The position numbers were made by a program, and so were the translations under genes. From CAZJDM01 sp964544765 (GTDB taxonomy: Bacteria; Bdellovibrionota_B; Oligoflexia; CAYFLR01), in contig CAZJDM010000183.1 in NCBI GenBank assembly GCA_964544765.1, positions 1 through 7,910 of the forward strand: 7,910 bases of DNA. The letters run 5' to 3'. Below, in pieces: positions 6,436 through 7,910 of the stretch (position 1 is its first letter; every line of letters begins with the position of its first letter). The notes below the pieces were generated by a model that ran no database searches, was not told the origin of the DNA, and was given only the letters and a program-made list of their open reading frames with translations.

Positions 6436-7704
6436 TTGGATTTTTTTCTTAACAGCACCATTATTGTCTTGTTAGCCTTTATAGGTAGTTTGGCCAACTA
6501 TATTTACCAAGTTCTTTGTAATCGAAACCTATCTGAAGATGAATTTGGTCTTCTAAATACTTTAATTTCTCTAATAACCGTACTATTAGTAATAACCCCT
6601 ATTGCTACCCAGTGGTTAACCAAGGTTTTTTCGGAAATTTATGTAAAAAAATTATCCAACGCTGTTAAACCTGTTTTAATTAACTATTACCGAACCATAG
6701 GAATTTTATTATTATCAATCTTGATCGTCTATTATTTCTTACAAGATTATATTTTAGCGGGTCTAAAGCTTAGAACTCATTTACCTATGTTATACAGCTA
6801 TATTATAATTACGCTGGGCTTGAGCATCATACCTTTAAACGCACTCTTAGATGGATTGAATTTTTTTATTAAAAAAAGTATAGGAGCTTTTTCTAATAAT
6901 TTAGCTCAACTCATATTTACTGGAATATTTGTCTTCATAGGCTTTAGTTTTGATTTTGCCTTAATCGCTAAAATCTTAGCTATAACATTTAGCCTGGTAG
7001 TTTTACTATTATTCAATTTAAAGGTTTTAAACCAAGTTAAACAATTTCCTCCCAGTGAACCTACTAGAAATGATCGTCCTGACTCTCAACTTAATACTAA
7101 TAATTGGGGCAGTTTTTTCAAAGTAGGTCTAGGTACGATTTCCTTTGTTATCTTAATTAATATTGATATGGTTCTGGCACGAATCAATTTGACACCTTAT
7201 GTTTCTGGGCAATACGCGACTGTAGCTGTATTTGGTAAAGCTTTATTTTTCTTTGCCACCTTTAATATGCAATTGTTTTATGTCAAATGTAATGAATGTT
7301 ATCATCAACAAATCTCTGTTCTTCCTTTATTAAGAAGAGGGTTCTTGTATGCAACAGCCTTAGTTATTATTGGATTTACCGGACTCTATATATTTATCGA
7401 ACCTTTTTTATCCTTATTAAATCCTTCTTACTCGAACGTTCTTCCTCTAGTATTACAATACGCTATCTCTATTCTTCCTTATGTATACATACAATTTTTA
7501 GTGGTTCTGTTAGTCGCCTACAATCGATACAAAATATTTATTTTGCTGTTAGGTTTAGTTATTGGACAAATATTAACATTACTACTCTATGGTCAAAGTA
7601 TTAGCGACTTTATTGGTATTAGATTATATTCAGGAATACTCATTTTACTAATATTACTGATCTATTCAATCCTTGATTTTCTACACCAAAAAGTTCATCG
7701 TTAA
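6436..7704 (+). CDS. Wzx-type oligosaccharide flippase (polysaccharide transporter superfamily)
   Basis: A 422-residue, almost entirely hydrophobic protein with about twelve membrane segments, the size and layout of O-antigen/capsule flippases (MOP superfamily). These move undecaprenyl-diphosphate-linked oligosaccharides to the outer face of the membrane. The N-terminal helix region with NYIYQVLCNRNLSEDEFGLLNTL (split here as NYIYQVL at 21-27 and LSEDEFGLL at 32-40) is typical. So is NIDMVLAR (242-249), at the start of the second half, followed by GQYATVAVFGKAL (258-270). A hydrophilic loop at about 200-225 separates the halves. The frame opens only after an in-frame stop at 6424-6426, and the first usable start is TTG 6436. 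No recognisable Shine-Dalgarno precedes it, although homology seems to begin right at this point. It is divergent from the five-gene block and followed by the promoter of the ribbon-helix-helix gene. Confidence 0.88.
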   Translation: MDFFLNSTIIVLLAFIGSLANYIYQVLCNRNLSEDEFGLLNTLISLITVLLVITPIATQWLTKVFSEIYVKKLSNAVKPVLINYYRTIGILLLSILIVYYFLQDYILAGLKLRTHLPMLYSYIIITLGLSIIPLNALLDGLNFFIKKSIGAFSNNLAQLIFTGIFVFIGFSFDFALIAKILAITFSLVVLLLFNLKVLNQVKQFPPSEPTRNDRPDSQLNTNNWGSFFKVGLGTISFVILINIDMVLARINLTPYVSGQYATVAVFGKALFFFATFNMQLFYVKCNECYHQQISVLPLLRRGFLYATALVIIGFTGLYIFIEPFLSLLNPSYSNVLPLVLQYAISILPYVYIQFLVVLLVAYNRYKIFILLLGLVIGQILTLLLYGQSISDFIGIRLYSGILILLILLIYSILDFLHQKVHR

Positions 7705-7733
7705 AACGTTTTGACGCTTTGACGCTTTAACGC
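7698..7733 (+). repeat. 8-bp TTTRACGC repeats (one inverted, three direct), candidate operator
   Basis: Three contiguous direct copies are visible: TTTGACGC at 7710-7717, TTTGACGC at 7718-7725 and TTTAACGC at 7726-7733. A 7-of-8 copy in inverse orientation (TCGTTAAA) lies at 7698-7705, overlapping the flippase stop codon. Together the inverted and first direct copies form a 16-bp near-palindrome at 7700-7715 centred on AACGTT. The direct copies span the -35 element and part of the spacer of the promoter ahead of the ribbon-helix-helix gene. Ribbon-helix-helix repressors such as omega of pSM19035 are known to bind arrays of short repeats in both orientations, so autorepression is a reasonable inference. 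Confidence 0.65.
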
Positions 7734-7747
7734 TTTTATGTTATAAT
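7719..7747 (+). promoter_or_regulatory. Strong sigma70-type promoter of the ribbon-helix-helix gene
   Basis: The -35 element TTGACG (five of six consensus bases, 7719-7724) and a perfect -10 element TATAAT (7742-7747) are separated by exactly 17 bases. TG at 7739-7740 makes an extended -10. The -35 element is part of the 8-bp repeat array, so a repressor bound there would occlude RNA polymerase. The expected start of transcription, about seven bases after the -10, falls next to the Shine-Dalgarno, giving a leader of only about 10-15 bases. This is by far the best promoter in the window. Confidence 0.75.
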
Positions 7748-7754
7748 TAAGGTT

Positions 7755-7760
7755 GGAGGT
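7755..7760 (+). promoter_or_regulatory. Strong Shine-Dalgarno of the ribbon-helix-helix gene
   Basis: GGAGGT is followed by a five-base spacer and ATG 7766. It is a near-perfect anti-16S complement, stronger than any ribosome site in the glycan genes, and it decides the start. Confidence 0.75.
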
Positions 7761-7765
7761 GTTTT

Positions 7766-7910
7766 ATGACCATACAACCAAAACGCGCAACTATTTATTT
7801 TGACCCAGATTTGCATTATGCTTTAAAAATCAAATCCGCAGAAACAAATCATTCCATATCGGATTTAGTTAATAGCGCGGTTAAACTACTTTTAGTTGAA
7901 GAATTAGATG
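7766..7910 (+). CDS. Ribbon-helix-helix (CopG-type) DNA-binding protein, probable antitoxin, partial
   Basis: The first 48 codons are present and the gene continues past the right edge. The N-terminal strand KRATIYFD (6-13) is the DNA-contacting beta strand. Helix A (about 14-27, PDLHYALKIKSAET) and helix B starting at SISDLVNSAVKLLL (30-43) complete a ribbon-helix-helix fold, with the conserved hydrophobic pattern L16, A19, L20, I22, A25 and I31, L34, V35, V39, L42. Proteins with this opening are commonly the antitoxin of RelE/ParE-type toxin-antitoxin pairs: they dimerise, bind their own promoter and neutralise a toxin encoded downstream. A toxin gene cannot be seen here. The gene has its own strong promoter with a repeat array and a strong ribosome site, so it is a unit separate from the flippase upstream. 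It could instead be a free-standing regulator. Confidence 0.82.
   Translation, partial: MTIQPKRATIYFDPDLHYALKIKSAETNHSISDLVNSAVKLLLVEELD

Noticed and set aside
7296..7604. Plus-strand open frame of 102 codons inside the flippase gene
   Set aside because: It overlaps the conserved flippase frame completely and its translation is composition-driven; it is a shadow.
7700..7715. Near-palindrome after the flippase stop as a rho-independent terminator
   Set aside because: The arms are AT-rich with no loop, and no U-run follows. It fits an operator half-site pair better than a terminator.

Overview
The window is strongly AT-rich bacterial DNA. It carries a compact surface-glycan (O-antigen, capsule or glycoprotein-glycan type) gene set, flanked on the left by a decayed insertion-sequence transposase and on the right by the start of a ribbon-helix-helix (antitoxin-like) gene with its own promoter. 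This is an accessory, horizontally mobile type of neighbourhood. The low G+C and gene content do not identify the organism. Genes of all these families occur in low-G+C Bacillota and in AT-rich Gammaproteobacteria, and I do not assign a taxon.

Layout. Positions 1-362 (minus strand) hold the N-terminal part of a DDE-type transposase ending in a stop at the window edge. Positions 455-1297 (plus) encode a DUF115/MptE-like protein that also shows the motif order of GT42 sialyltransferases. It converges, with a 6-bp overlap, on a five-gene minus-strand block at 6323-1292. Read in transcription order the block encodes a GtrB/DPM1-like polyprenyl-phosphate glycosyltransferase, a GT2 glycosyltransferase (1-bp overlap), a large polytopic GT-C-like membrane protein, an FkbM-family methyltransferase and a CMP-sugar cytidylyltransferase. 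A Wzx-type oligosaccharide flippase is divergent on the plus strand (6436-7704). A strong sigma70-type promoter embedded in 8-bp repeats then drives the ribbon-helix-helix gene at 7766, which runs off the right edge.

How the genes may work together (inference). The GtrB-like enzyme would load a sugar on polyprenyl phosphate, and the GT-C-like protein would use such a lipid-linked sugar outside the membrane. The GT2 enzyme adds a sugar from a nucleotide donor in the cytoplasm. The cytidylyltransferase supplies a CMP-sugar that the DUF115/GT42-like protein may transfer. FkbM O-methylates a glycan residue, and the flippase exports the lipid-linked unit. The initiating phosphosugar transferase, a polymerase, a ligase and the synthesis genes for the CMP-activated sugar are not in the window, so the locus must continue elsewhere or rely on other loci.

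The most interesting points are the DUF115/GT42-like protein beside a variant CMP-sugar synthetase, and the repeat-studded promoter of the ribbon-helix-helix gene, which looks like an autoregulatory operator.
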